From: Limnohabitans sp.
GTDB lineage: Bacteria; Pseudomonadota; Gammaproteobacteria; Burkholderiales; Burkholderiaceae_C
Length of the DNA stretch: 49,610 bases
Assembly: GCA_018882835.1 (NCBI GenBank)
Contig: VERE01000019.1
Span: 1 to 49,610, forward strand
Direction of reading: 5' to 3'
The position numbers and the translations under genes are program-made. Below are positions 35,915 to 44,565 of the stretch, one piece after another. The notes under the pieces were generated by a model. That model was not told the DNA's origin and did not search any database. It saw nothing but the letters and a program-made list of their open reading frames with translations. Every line of letters starts with the position of its first letter. Within the stretch, counting starts at the first letter, position 1.

Positions 35915-36615
35915 AACCCGAGCATGCCGTTCATTTGCGGCGGATCAAGACGTTTGTGAAGCGGGCTGGGCGAACGACGTCTGGGCAAGTGAAGGCGTTT
36001 GAGGTTTGGGGGCCACGGTTCGTGCTGCCTTTTGGGAAGGCGCCGTTGGATGTGGCGCAGGCGTTTGGGGCGGAGCGTGCAGCGCTGCCGTTGGTGCTGG
36101 AAATTGGTTTTGGCATGGGGGATGCCAGCGCCAAGATTGCCTTGCATTTGCCCGAGGTGAATTTTCTGGGTTGCGAAGTGCATGAACCTGGCGTGGGGTC
36201 CTTGCTCAAGTTGATTGGCGAGCATGCCATTGGCAACATCCGCATCTTGCAGCACGATGCTGTGGAGGTGCTGGAGCACATGATTCCGCCGGCCAGCCTG
36301 GCGGGCCTGCATATATTCTTCCCCGACCCTTGGCACAAAACGCGGCACCACAAGCGGCGTTTGATTCAATCGCCGATGGTGGCGCAGTTGACCCAAAAGT
36401 TACGCCCTGGCGGCTACTTGCATTGCGCCACCGACTGGGAGCCTTACGCCCTGCAGATGCTCGAGGTTTTGCGGGCCGAGCCGCTGTTGCGAAACCGCTC
36501 GGAGCGCGCCGATGGCTACGCAGACCGCCCGGACTACCGGCCATTGACCAAGTTTGAAAACCGTGGCCTGCGCTTGGGCCACGGCGTCTGGGATCTGGTG
36601 TTCGAGCGGGTTTAA
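35869..36615 (+). CDS. trmB: tRNA (guanine-46-N7)-methyltransferase
   Basis: SAM-dependent methyltransferase of 248 residues. Motifs are [17 protein letters not shown] (SAM binding), [13 protein letters not shown], and the catalytic [16 protein letters not shown]; the C-terminal [21 protein letters not shown] is family-typical. The start ATG at 35869 lies 20 bases inside gluQ. The first residues ([18 protein letters not shown]) are encoded by the repeat at 35855-35914 and are not part of the conserved fold. Converges on alaS with overlapping stop codons. Confidence 0.95.
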   Translation: MQNSRPDPQPADPQPEPEHAVHLRRIKTFVKRAGRTTSGQVKAFEVWGPRFVLPFGKAPLDVAQAFGAERAALPLVLEIGFGMGDASAKIALHLPEVNFLGCEVHEPGVGSLLKLIGEHAIGNIRILQHDAVEVLEHMIPPASLAGLHIFFPDPWHKTRHHKRRLIQSPMVAQLTQKLRPGGYLHCATDWEPYALQMLEVLRAEPLLRNRSERADGYADRPDYRPLTKFENRGLRLGHGVWDLVFERV

Positions 36616-39236
36616 AGGCGCTCGGCCACCCAGGCTTGCACGCTGGCCAAGGCCGGTGTCAGTTGGCTGGGGTCGGTGCCGCCAGCCATGGCCATGTCGG
36701 GCTTGCCGCCGCCTTTGCCGCCCACCTGCTGGGCCACAAAATTCACCAACTCACCCGCTTTCAGACGACCGACCTGATCGGCGGTGATGCCTGCGGCGAT
36801 TTGCACTTTGCCGTCTTGCACGGCTGCCAACACAATGGCCGCGGTCTTCAGCTTGTCTTTGAGCTTGTCCAGGGTCTCACGCAGTGACTTGGCATCCGCG
36901 CCTTCCAGACGCGCAGCCACCACTTTGATGCCCTTCACGTCCACGGCTTGAGACAACAAATCGTCGCCCTGACTGGACGCCAGCTTGCCCTTGAGTTGTG
37001 CAATTTCTTTTTCCAGTGCGCGGACCTGCTCCAGCACTTGGGTGACACGGTTTTGAACCTCGTCGCTGGGGGCTTTGAGGGCACCAGCCACCTGATGCAC
37101 CGTATGCTCCAGGTTTTGCAAATAATGCAAGGCCGCCTCACCGGCCACGGCCTCGATGCGGCGAACGCCGGCGGCCACGCCGCTTTCGGCGACGACCTTG
37201 AACAGGCCAATGTCGCCGGTGCGTTGCACGTGGGTGCCGCCACACAACTCGCGCGTGGAGCCAATGTCGAGCACGCGCACACTGTCGCCGTATTTTTCGC
37301 CGAACAACATCATGGCGCCGGTTTGGCGAGCCGACTCGATGTCCATCACGCGGGCCTGGGTGGCCGCATTCTGAAAGATTTCAGCATTCACGCGGGCCTC
37401 GATCTCTGTGACCTGAGCGTCCGTCACGGGCGCGTTGTGCGCAAAGTCGAAACGGGTTCGCTCGGCATTCACCAGCGAGCCTTTTTGCTGGACATGGTCG
37501 CCCAACACTTCGCGCAATGCCTTGTGCATGAGGTGGGTCACGGAGTGGTGGCGCATGGTGGCAGCGCGCACAGCGCCATTCACAGTCGCCGTGACTTGCG
37601 CCCCCACGCCGAGTTGGCCTTGGGTCAGCACGCCATGGTGTCCAAAAACATCGGTCTTGATTTTTTGCGTATCGGCCACTTCAAACAAAACGCCTGCGGC
37701 TTGCAGTTGGCCTTCGTCGCCGACCTGGCCACCGCTTTCGGCATAGAAAGGCGTGGTATCCAGGACGACCACACCGGACTGGCCCGCTTTCAGGGTTTGC
37801 ACGGGCGTGCCATCGACGTAAAGCGCCAGCACCTGCGCTGACTGGCTCAAATGGTCATAGCCGACAAAGGTGTTGCCCACGCCGGTGTAATCCAGGGCAC
37901 GGTCCATTTTGAATTTGCCTGCCGCACGCGCCTGGGCTTTTTGCTTTTCCATGGCGACATGAAAGCCTGCTTCGTCCACAGACAGACCCCGTTCACGGCA
38001 GACGTCGGCGGACAAGTCCAGCGGGAAGCCATAGGTGTCGTGCAGTTTGAAGGCCACCTCACCGGGCAAGACCTGTGCCCCGCCACCCAGGGCTGCGTCC
38101 AGGATCTCCATGCCGTTTTCCAAAGTCTCGAAGAAGCGCTCTTCCTCGGCTTTCAACACCTCGGTGATGCGCTTTGCTTGCGAAGCCAAGTTGGGGTACG
38201 CCTCGCCCATGAGTTTCACCAGGTCGGGGACCAATTTGTGAAAGAACGGGGTTTTGCGACCCAGCTTGTAACCGTGGCGAATGGCCCGTCGGACAATGCG
38301 TCGCTGCACATAGCCACGCCCTTCGTTGCTGGGAATGACGCCATCACTGACCAGGAAAGCGGTGGCACGAATATGGTCGGCGATCACGCGCAGCGAATTG
38401 TTGGCGAGGTCTTGGCAACCGGTTTCGCGGGCTGCGGCACGAATCAACTGGTCGAAGATGTCAATTTCATAATTGCTGTGCACATGCTGCAAGATTGCCG
38501 CCAGGCGCTCCAGGCCCATGCCGGTGTCCACGCAAGGTGCGGGCAGTTTTTTGACCGAGCCATCCGGCTGCATGTCAAACTGCATGAACACGTTGTTCCA
38601 AATTTCAATGTAACGGTCGCCATCGGCCTCCGGGCTGCCGGGAGGGCCACCGGCAATGTGAGGGCCGTGGTCGTAAAAAATTTCCGAGCAAGGACCACAC
38701 GGGCCGGTGTCGGCCATCATCCAGAAATTGTCGGACTGGTAGCGCCCACCCTTGTTGTCGCCGATGCGAACCACTCGCTCGGGTGGCAGGCCAATTTCTT
38801 TCGTCCAGATGTCGTAGGCTTCGTCATCCTCGATGTACACCGTAGCCCACAGCTTGTCTGCGGGCAGCTTGTAGACCTGGGTCAGCAGTTCCCAGGCCCA
38901 GGTGAGGCTCTCGCGCTTGAAGTAATCGCCAAAACTCCAGTTGCCCAGCATTTCAAAAAAGGTGTGATGCCGTGCGGTGTAGCCCACGTTCTCCAAATCG
39001 TTGTGCTTTCCGCCGGCGCGCAGGCAGGCTTGCACCGAGGCAGCGCGGACATAGGAGCGTTTGTCTGTGCCCAGAAAAACGTCCTTGAATTGCACCATGC
39101 CAGAGTTGGTGAACATCAGCGTGGGATCGTTGCCTGGCACCAGCGGGCTGGATGCCACCACGGTATGACCCTTGGCAGCGAAGAAGTCCAAAAAGGTCTT
39201 GCGGATGTCGGCCACGGAAAATTGGGGTGTGCTCAT
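36612..39236 (-). CDS. alaS: alanyl-tRNA synthetase
   Basis: Class II synthetase of 874 residues. It starts [24 protein letters not shown]; class II motifs include [18 protein letters not shown] and the [15 protein letters not shown] region; the editing domain has the [17 protein letters not shown] histidines and the [13 protein letters not shown] cysteine/histidine zinc site; a C-terminal C-Ala domain ends [15 protein letters not shown]. The ATG at 39236 is preferred over an upstream in-frame codon. A TATAAT box flanked by an inverted repeat lies 29 bases upstream and could be an autoregulatory site. Confidence 0.99.
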   Translation of the reverse strand: MSTPQFSVADIRKTFLDFFAAKGHTVVASSPLVPGNDPTLMFTNSGMVQFKDVFLGTDKRSYVRAASVQACLRAGGKHNDLENVGYTARHHTFFEMLGNWSFGDYFKRESLTWAWELLTQVYKLPADKLWATVYIEDDEAYDIWTKEIGLPPERVVRIGDNKGGRYQSDNFWMMADTGPCGPCSEIFYDHGPHIAGGPPGSPEADGDRYIEIWNNVFMQFDMQPDGSVKKLPAPCVDTGMGLERLAAILQHVHSNYEIDIFDQLIRAAARETGCQDLANNSLRVIADHIRATAFLVSDGVIPSNEGRGYVQRRIVRRAIRHGYKLGRKTPFFHKLVPDLVKLMGEAYPNLASQAKRITEVLKAEEERFFETLENGMEILDAALGGGAQVLPGEVAFKLHDTYGFPLDLSADVCRERGLSVDEAGFHVAMEKQKAQARAAGKFKMDRALDYTGVGNTFVGYDHLSQSAQVLALYVDGTPVQTLKAGQSGVVVLDTTPFYAESGGQVGDEGQLQAAGVLFEVADTQKIKTDVFGHHGVLTQGQLGVGAQVTATVNGAVRAATMRHHSVTHLMHKALREVLGDHVQQKGSLVNAERTRFDFAHNAPVTDAQVTEIEARVNAEIFQNAATQARVMDIESARQTGAMMLFGEKYGDSVRVLDIGSTRELCGGTHVQRTGDIGLFKVVAESGVAAGVRRIEAVAGEAALHYLQNLEHTVHQVAGALKAPSDEVQNRVTQVLEQVRALEKEIAQLKGKLASSQGDDLLSQAVDVKGIKVVAARLEGADAKSLRETLDKLKDKLKTAAIVLAAVQDGKVQIAAGITADQVGRLKAGELVNFVAQQVGGKGGGKPDMAMAGGTDPSQLTPALASVQAWVAERL

Positions 39237-39254
39237 TGTCAGGACGAAAAAATT

Positions 39255-39282
39255 GGAACCTTTGATTATAGGTTTCACCTGT
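39255..39282 (-). promoter_or_regulatory. candidate alaS promoter with flanking inverted repeat
   Basis: On the minus strand a perfect TATAAT (39265-39270) lies 29 bases before the alaS ATG. It sits between GGAACCT (39255-39261) and AGGTTTC (39270-39276), an inverted repeat with 6 of 7 positions paired. The sequence upstream of the box, CAGGTGAAACC, matches the one at 2524-2535. Confidence 0.55.
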
Positions 39283-39346
39283 CACCCCAGGGTCTTGTGG
39301 GAATCGTTGGTGGCGGTATCCTTGCAAACTTGCTAGGAGACGCACC

Positions 39347-40825
39347 ATGGACATGAAAACTTCCCCCCTCGCCCTGCTCAATGACCCCAGCCTCTTGAAG
39401 ACCGATGCCCTGATCAATGGGCAATGGCTGGCCGGTAGCAGCCGCTTTGACGTGACGGATCCGGCCACCGGCGCCAAGCTGGCCGATGTTGCCAACCTGG
39501 GCCCCGCCGAAGCCGAAGCGGCGATTGCCGCCGCCAATGCCGCCTGGCCTGCATGGCGCAGCAAAACCGGCAAAGAACGCAGCGTTCTGCTGCGCAAGTG
39601 GTACGACCTGCTGATGGCCAATGTTGAGGACCTTGGCCGCCTGATGACTGCCGAACAAGGCAAGCCCTTTGCAGAGGCCAAGGGAGAGGTGACTTACGGC
39701 GCCAGCTTTGTCGAATGGTTTGCAGAGGAAGCCAAGCGCGTCAATGGCGAAACCTTACCGCAGTTCGACAACAACCGCCGCTTGATGGTCATCAAGCAGC
39801 CCATCGGCGTCTGCGCAGCCATTACGCCCTGGAATTTCCCTCTGGCCATGATCACCCGCAAGGTCGCCCCTGCCCTGGCTGCGGGCTGCCCGGTGGTCAT
39901 CAAACCGGCCGAATTGACGCCCCTCACTGCGCTGGCTGCAGCAGAACTGGCCGTGCGCGCCGGCATCCCTGCCGGCGTGCTGAACGTGCTCACGGCGGAC
40001 TCCGCCAACAGCATTGCCGTGGGCAAAGTGTTTTGCGCCAGCGATGTGGTGCGTCACATCAGCTTCACTGGCTCCACAGAAGTGGGCCGCATCCTGATGG
40101 CCCAGTCGGCCCCCTCCATCAAAAAACTGTCACTGGAGCTGGGTGGCAACGCGCCCTTCCTGGTGTTTGACGATGCCGATGTCGACTCCGCCGTCGAAGG
40201 CGCCATGGCCAGCAAATACCGTAACGCTGGCCAAACCTGCGTTTGCGCCAACCGGATCTATGTGCAAGAAGGCGTTTACGACGAATTTGTCAAAAAATTC
40301 GCCGCCAAGGTTCAGTCACTGAAAGTGGGCAACGGCTTTGAGGACGGTGTGGTCCAGGGCCCCTTGATCGAGCCTGCCGCCATCGAGAAAGTCCAGCGCC
40401 ACGTCCAAGATGCCATTCAGCGCGGCGGCCAACTGGTCACTGGCGGGCAAGTGCTGAAAGGGCAATTTTTCCAGCCCACCGTGGTGGCGAATGCAACGCC
40501 TGACATGCTGTGTGCCAAGGAAGAAACCTTCGGCCCGTTTGCGCCCATCTTCCGCTTCAAGACCGAGCAGGAAGCAATTGATGCCGCCAACAACACCGAG
40601 TTTGGCTTGGCCAGCTACTTTTACAGCCGCGACGTGGGGCGCATCTTCCGTGTCAGCGAAGCCCTGGAATACGGCATGGTCGGGATCAATGTAGGCATCA
40701 TTGCGACCGAACATGTGCCGTTTGGCGGCGTCAAGCACTCTGGCCTGGGCCGCGAGGGCTCGTCGCATGGCATGGAGGAATATGTCGAGATGAAATACCT
40801 CTGCATCGGGGATGTGCTTCGCTAA
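39347..40825 (+). CDS. gabD: NAD(P)-dependent succinate-semialdehyde dehydrogenase
   Basis: Aldehyde dehydrogenase of 492 residues closest to the GabD branch. Features are ITPWNFPLAMITRKVAPALAAG, the nucleotide-binding FTGSTEVGR, the general base in LELGGNAPF, the catalytic cysteine in NAGQTCVCANRI, and the terminal PFGGVKHSGLGREGS. Glutarate semialdehyde and related aldehydes are alternative substrates. AGGAG precedes the ATG. It stands alone, divergent from alaS, with no gabT nearby. Confidence 0.93.
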   Translation: MDMKTSPLALLNDPSLLKTDALINGQWLAGSSRFDVTDPATGAKLADVANLGPAEAEAAIAAANAAWPAWRSKTGKERSVLLRKWYDLLMANVEDLGRLMTAEQGKPFAEAKGEVTYGASFVEWFAEEAKRVNGETLPQFDNNRRLMVIKQPIGVCAAITPWNFPLAMITRKVAPALAAGCPVVIKPAELTPLTALAAAELAVRAGIPAGVLNVLTADSANSIAVGKVFCASDVVRHISFTGSTEVGRILMAQSAPSIKKLSLELGGNAPFLVFDDADVDSAVEGAMASKYRNAGQTCVCANRIYVQEGVYDEFVKKFAAKVQSLKVGNGFEDGVVQGPLIEPAAIEKVQRHVQDAIQRGGQLVTGGQVLKGQFFQPTVVANATPDMLCAKEETFGPFAPIFRFKTEQEAIDAANNTEFGLASYFYSRDVGRIFRVSEALEYGMVGINVGIIATEHVPFGGVKHSGLGREGSSHGMEEYVEMKYLCIGDVLR

Positions 40826-40927
40826 ATTTGTCAAAAACACAATATTTGGTAATGCTTTCATCTGGCGCAATTCAGGCGTATAGAATGCCGCCAACCTCCT
40901 TGCTCTTCAATCAAACCCTGTACTGGC

Positions 40928-41275
40928 ATGAAACCCAACCCCATTTATTTGCGATTTCTCAGCTTGCTGCATGCGATTGAAAACAGCGATGAGTTGCCTC
41001 CCATGGACCTGGAGGCCAAGCGCCTGCTTGAAGTGATTGCCATTCGCTACGACCAACGCGACCCCTTGACGGTCACCGAAGCCATGGCACTCAATCACAT
41101 TGCCTCTCCGGCAACCTTGCACCGCAAGTTAGACCAACTTCGTGAAATGGGCATGATTGATGCCGTTTTTGAAGGGGGCAACCGCCGAACGAAATACATG
41201 GCCCCTACGGTGGCGGCACAGCGTTATTTCGAAAAGGTTGAAAAAGCCCTTCAGCACACGCTCAAAGCCGGCTGA
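40928..41275 (+). CDS. small winged-helix (MarR-like) DNA-binding protein
   Basis: A 115-residue protein without a clear family name. Its core DPLTVTEAMALNHIASPATLHRKLDQLREMGMIDAVFEGGNRRTKYMAP reads as a helix-turn-helix followed by a winged beta-hairpin, as in MarR-type regulators. It has a paralogue at 41777-42142 sharing IASPA-x-x-HRKL-x-QLR and EGNRRTKY/GGNRRTKY. Candidate promoter elements TTTCAT and TATAGA with 17-base spacing lie near 40855-40885. No ribosome-binding site is obvious. Target genes unknown. Confidence 0.75.
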   Translation: MKPNPIYLRFLSLLHAIENSDELPPMDLEAKRLLEVIAIRYDQRDPLTVTEAMALNHIASPATLHRKLDQLREMGMIDAVFEGGNRRTKYMAPTVAAQRYFEKVEKALQHTLKAG

Positions 41276-41311
41276 GCTTTCGCGAGCGCTAACCCATGCT
41301 GCACCGGGCAA

Positions 41312-41590
41312 TCAGCGAATGCTCTGCAAACAGCGCTCCTTGATTTTGGCTGTGCTGATGCCTTGACAGTAGCGGGCCTGGTTATGCGTTTTGGCCAAGC
41401 AAAGGTTGCGAGTATCGTTGTTGCTGATCTTGGCGCAGAAGGCAGGCTTGTCTGACGTTGTCGCCTTGCAGTAGTTTTGCTTGTCCGAGTCCTTGATGGC
41501 ATTGCAATCATCACTCTGTGCATGAATTTGAGCACTGAGTGTCAAAAGAGACAGCACGAGCAAGTAGGACAGGGCTTGGCTTTTGCGCAT
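41312..41590 (-). CDS. secreted six-cysteine repeat protein, unknown function
   Basis: A 92-residue protein I cannot assign to a named family. It has a signal peptide (SYLLVLSLLTLSAQIHA, cleavage about residue 24). The mature part has six cysteines spaced 11, 10, 11, 10 and 11 residues apart, i.e. about three copies of a 23-residue unit C-x11-C-x10, with recurring features such as D-x-x-x-x-N-x-C (DSDKQNYC, NDTRNLC). This predicts paired helices joined by disulfides in the periplasm or outside the cell. It lies convergent to the first winged-helix gene, between two regulator paralogues, in an A/T-richer patch. Confidence 0.75.
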   Translation of the reverse strand: MRKSQALSYLLVLSLLTLSAQIHAQSDDCNAIKDSDKQNYCKATTSDKPAFCAKISNNDTRNLCLAKTHNQARYCQGISTAKIKERCLQSIR

Positions 41591-41776
41591 GGGCTTTAAT
41601 TTAGTCTATTTTTTCAAAGTTTCAAAATGACCTCATACTTTGAATATTATTAGTTTCTATATCCTTTATTAAGTTTATCAAAGCATTAATTCAGTCACTC
41701 AAAAGACTAGGGAAACAGCCCTGGTCCGAATACACTCCCGGAATTATTGATTCAGTGATTACTTAATGGAGATCAA

Positions 41777-42142
41777 ATGTCGCCCCCCCTGGCTTCTGCC
41801 TATCTGCGGTTGATACAGGTTGTCCATCGACTGGAATCGCAAGGTCCCTTTCAGCGACTGGATGCGGAATCTGTCCGGTTGCTGGAAACAATCACGGTTG
41901 CCCACTTTGAAGGACAGGCCATGACGGTATCGGGTGCCATGCAACTCTCTCGGATCGCTTCACCGGCCAGCATCCATCGCAAGCTCGAGCAACTCCGCAT
42001 TGCCAGCTTGATCACGCATGAATTCAATGAGGGCAATCGCCGAACCAAATATCTGGTGCCCACCGCTCTGACCCTCAAGCACTTCGAGACGCTGAGTCAG
42101 GAAATGCTGCGAATCAATTCCAGCGCAGCCGCTGACGGTTGA
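41777..42142 (+). CDS. small winged-helix (MarR-like) protein, paralogue
   Basis: A 121-residue paralogue of the protein at 40928-41275, with core MTVSGAMQLSRIASPASIHRKLEQLRIASLITHEFNEGNRRTKYLVP. A GGAG site precedes the ATG. The 186-base region upstream is strongly A/T-rich compared with the window and carries an 8-bp hairpin with one T-G pair (GACTAGGG 41705-41712 with CCCTGGTC 41719-41726) not followed by a T run. Function unknown beyond predicted DNA binding. Confidence 0.75.
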   Translation: MSPPLASAYLRLIQVVHRLESQGPFQRLDAESVRLLETITVAHFEGQAMTVSGAMQLSRIASPASIHRKLEQLRIASLITHEFNEGNRRTKYLVPTALTLKHFETLSQEMLRINSSAAADG

Positions 42143-42169
42143 GGCCCGCTGAAGGCAGTTGAACATCGG

Positions 42170-42175
42170 TACAAT
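42170..42175 (+). promoter_or_regulatory. candidate -10 box of tRNA-Gly
   Basis: TACAAT 10 bases before the tRNA 5' end, giving a start near 42182. The -35 region is poor. Confidence 0.4.
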
Positions 42176-42185
42176 TCATTTTCAC

Positions 42186-42259
42186 GCGGGTGTAGTTCAA
42201 TGGTAGAACGGCAGCTTCCCAAGCTTTAGACGAGGGTTCGATTCCCTTCACCCGCTCCA
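42186..42259 (+). tRNA. tRNA-Gly (CCC)
   Basis: Cloverleaf with acceptor GCGGGTG/CACCCGC, D-arm GTTC...GAAC, anticodon loop TTCCCAA (anticodon CCC), T-loop TTCGATT and encoded CCA. The anticodon stem GCAGC/GCTTT contains a G27-T43 wobble and a C28-T42 mismatch, so only the three inner pairs are Watson-Crick. Confidence 0.95.
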
Positions 42260-42329
42260 AATTCGATATTCAACTCAAGGCAAATCCATCCAGCACCAGG
42301 GTGCTCCCAAAGGCAAGAAACACTCCGAT

Positions 42330-43076
42330 TCAATACAAGGCATCGGACAGCCAACGCAAGCCGATCGACAGCCAGCGCTCCTCTTTGCCGCCTCTCAGGG
42401 GTTGGCCGTAAGTTGTGTCGAGTTGCAACTTCTGCGGTTTGACCCAATAGCGCAAGCCCATTTGGGTTTTGTTTTGCATGCCACTTTCACCAAAGACTTC
42501 ACCAATGGCAAACATGCGGGGGGTCAAACCATACTCCCCACCCAGCCCCCAGGTCGGATGAGATATGTTCAAACGCTCATGGTGAATCCAGCCAAGATTC
42601 AAGTGAATAAATCGATCGCCAGCTACCGCCCAAGTGATGGGCACATTCAGGTAGGTGTCCTGTGCGGAAGGCGGCGGCACAAGTTGTGAGGCCAGTTGCT
42701 GGCTGCGCCCGGGCCTCTCGGTGACCCGTCCCACGGTAGTTGACAGTCCCCAGGAGTGGAGTTCCACTTTTTTCCAGCGCTTCTTGGCCTGAAACAGCCA
42801 AAACTGCGAATCTCCACCGGCCACGGTGTTTTGAGCGTTGCCGCCCACTGACACTTCGGTATCCAAAGCGAAATTGCAACCAGGGATGGCCCAGCGCTCA
42901 AGGCTGGCTTGCGCGGTTTTCACCCAACTCTCGAGCTGACAACTTTGCGCATCCACAATGTTGGCATCGTCGGTGATCATGGGGCGCGCAGCCTGTGCAT
43001 CCGCACCCATCCACAAACCCAGGGCCATCAGCCCAAGGCATCGACCTGTTCTCGACATCGAACGAAATAAAAACAT
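42330..43076 (-). CDS. exported protein, probable outer-membrane beta-barrel
   Basis: A 248-residue protein with a signal peptide (LGLMALGLWMGADAQA, cleavage before ARPMITDD). The mature N-terminus RPMITDDANIVDAQSCQLESWVK resembles a group of Burkholderiales proteins of unknown role. The rest has alternating amphipathic strands (FIHLNLGWIHHE, TWGLGGEYGLT, KTQMGLRYWVK, RWLSIGLRWL) and a C-terminal aromatic residue, which suggest an outer-membrane barrel. Two cysteines are present near the N-terminus. The start could also be an ATG 18 bases downstream (MSRTGR). No operon partner is apparent. Confidence 0.7.
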   Translation of the reverse strand: MFLFRSMSRTGRCLGLMALGLWMGADAQAARPMITDDANIVDAQSCQLESWVKTAQASLERWAIPGCNFALDTEVSVGGNAQNTVAGGDSQFWLFQAKKRWKKVELHSWGLSTTVGRVTERPGRSQQLASQLVPPPSAQDTYLNVPITWAVAGDRFIHLNLGWIHHERLNISHPTWGLGGEYGLTPRMFAIGEVFGESGMQNKTQMGLRYWVKPQKLQLDTTYGQPLRGGKEERWLSIGLRWLSDALY

Positions 43077-43119
43077 ACCGGAGTTTGTATCACACCGGCA
43101 TGTCAGATTTGTGTCGCTG

Positions 43120-43758
43120 TCAGATCAGGGTGACGCCGGTCTTGCTTTGCAAAAACTCACGCGTCACGCCCGGGGCCATTTCGACCACCTTCAAGCCTTG
43201 CGGCGTGACGTCCATGACGGCCAAATCGGTGATGATGCGATCCACCACCCCCACGCCGGTCAGCGGCAGATTGCATTCTTTGAGGATCTTCAGATCTTCT
43301 GTGCCATCTTTCTTTTTGGCCACGTGCTCCATCAGGATGATGACGCGTTTAACGCCCGCCACCAGGTCCATGGCGCCGCCCATGCCTTTGACCATCTTAC
43401 CCGGAATCATCCAGTTGGCGAGGTCGCCCTTCTCGCTGACTTGCATGGCGCCCAGGATGGACAGATTGATCTTGCCGCCGCGAATCATGGCGAAGCTGTC
43501 ATGGCTGCCGAAGATTGAGGAGCCAGCAATGGTGGTCACGGTCTGCTTGCCGGCATTGATCAGGTCGGCGTCCACATTCTCTTCGGTCGGAAAAGGACCG
43601 ATGCCCAGCATGCCGTTCTCGGATTGCAGCCACACCTCAATGTCGGCCGGCACATGGTTGGCCACCAGGGTGGGAATGCCAATGCCCAGGTTCACATAAA
43701 AACCGTCTTGCAGCTCTTTTGCCGCCCGTGCGGCCATTTGGTCTTGACTCCAAGGCAT
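43120..43758 (-). CDS. scoB: 3-oxoacid CoA-transferase subunit B
   Basis: Beta subunit (212 residues) of a succinyl-CoA:3-ketoacid CoA-transferase-type enzyme. The catalytic glutamate lies in [41 protein letters not shown] and [12 protein letters not shown] are family-typical. It begins 2 bases after subunit A ends and forms a heterotetramer with it. The substrate may be acetoacetate or a 3-oxoadipate-type acid; sequence alone does not decide between ScoAB, AtoDA and PcaIJ. Confidence 0.94.
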   Translation of the reverse strand: MPWSQDQMAARAAKELQDGFYVNLGIGIPTLVANHVPADIEVWLQSENGMLGIGPFPTEENVDADLINAGKQTVTTIAGSSIFGSHDSFAMIRGGKINLSILGAMQVSEKGDLANWMIPGKMVKGMGGAMDLVAGVKRVIILMEHVAKKKDGTEDLKILKECNLPLTGVGVVDRIITDLAVMDVTPQGLKVVEMAPGVTREFLQSKTGVTLI

Positions 43759-43760
43759 GA

Positions 43761-44468
43761 TCAGACTCCTGCTTTCTCTGTGATGGTGCGTTTTTCGATG
43801 CGCTTTTCGGGCGTCGGGTTGTGCACGATGCGGTGAACGTAAATGCCGGGCAGGTGAATTTCGTCGGGATGCATGGCACCGGTTTCAACGATTTCCTCCA
43901 CTTCCACCACGCAGATCTTGCCCGCCATGGCCACGGCGGGATTGAAGTTGCGTGCCGTGAACCGGAATTGAAGATTGCCAGACTTGTCTGCGCGGAAGGC
44001 TTTGACCAGCGAAACCTCGGGCACCAGGGCGCGCTCCATCACATAGGTTTCGCCATCGAACTCCCGCAACTCCTTGCCATCGGCCACCACGGTGCCAACG
44101 CCGGTTTTGGTGAAAAAGGCAGGAATGCCTGCGCCACCTGCGCGAAGCTTTTCGGCCAGCGTGCCTTGGGGCGTGAATTCCAGAGCCAATTCCCCCGCCA
44201 GAAATTGCCGCTCAAACTCTTTGTTCTCACCCACGTAAGACGAAATCATTTTGGAAATTTGGCGTGTTTCCAATAACTTGCCGAGGCCAAAGCCATCGAC
44301 GCCCGCATTGTTGGAAATCACGGTCAGGTTTTTCACGGCGGAATCGCGCAAGGCATCAATCAAGGCTTCGGGAATGCCGCACAAACCGAAACCGCCCACG
44401 GCCATCAACTGGCCATCGGCAACAATGCCTTGCAGTGCCGCCGCGGCGGAGGGATAAATCTTGTTCAA
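43761..44468 (-). CDS. scoA: 3-oxoacid CoA-transferase subunit A
   Basis: Alpha subunit (235 residues), with the CoA-binding glycine-rich [33 protein letters not shown], and [29 protein letters not shown]. The TTG at 44468 gives [12 protein letters not shown], matching the family N-terminus, and has GGAG 7 bases upstream; the other TTG at 44498 does not. The 22-bp palindrome at 44509-44530 lies 41 bases upstream, between this gene and the divergent PAS-LuxR regulator. Confidence 0.93.
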   Translation of the reverse strand: MNKIYPSAAAALQGIVADGQLMAVGGFGLCGIPEALIDALRDSAVKNLTVISNNAGVDGFGLGKLLETRQISKMISSYVGENKEFERQFLAGELALEFTPQGTLAEKLRAGGAGIPAFFTKTGVGTVVADGKELREFDGETYVMERALVPEVSLVKAFRADKSGNLQFRFTARNFNPAVAMAGKICVVEVEEIVETGAMHPDEIHLPGIYVHRIVHNPTPEKRIEKRTITEKAGV

Positions 44469-44508
44469 GGGAAACTCCAGACTTTGCAAGATAAACAAGC
44501 GCTACGAT

Positions 44509-44530
44509 ACTACGTATTTGAATACGTAGT
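44509..44530. promoter_or_regulatory. candidate operator, 22-bp palindrome with TACGTA cores
   Basis: Arms ACTACGTATT (44509-44518) and AATACGTAGT (44521-44530) are perfectly complementary with a TG centre. Each arm contains TACGTA, similar to sites bound by FixJ/LuxR-type regulators. A weaker outer pair (TACGA 44503-44507, TCGTA 44534-44538) flanks it. It is centred between scoA and the PAS-LuxR gene. Confidence 0.6.
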
Positions 44531-44565
44531 TTTTCGTAAGGGCTGCCCCGCCCTCTCCTGCTGCC

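Noticed and set aside
37851-39356. 501-codon plus-strand open frame opposite alaS
   Set aside because: Antisense shadow of alaS with no domain and no independent start signal; it would also run into the gabD start.
41591-41776. AT-rich gap as a horizontally acquired island boundary or hidden gene
   Set aside because: Too short, with no integrase, att-like duplication of the tRNA-Gly end or coding frame; only promoter-like AT content and one small hairpin are seen.
42288-42305. Hairpin AGCAC-CAGG-GTGCT after tRNA-Gly as a terminator
   Set aside because: The stem is only 5 bp and is not followed by a T run.
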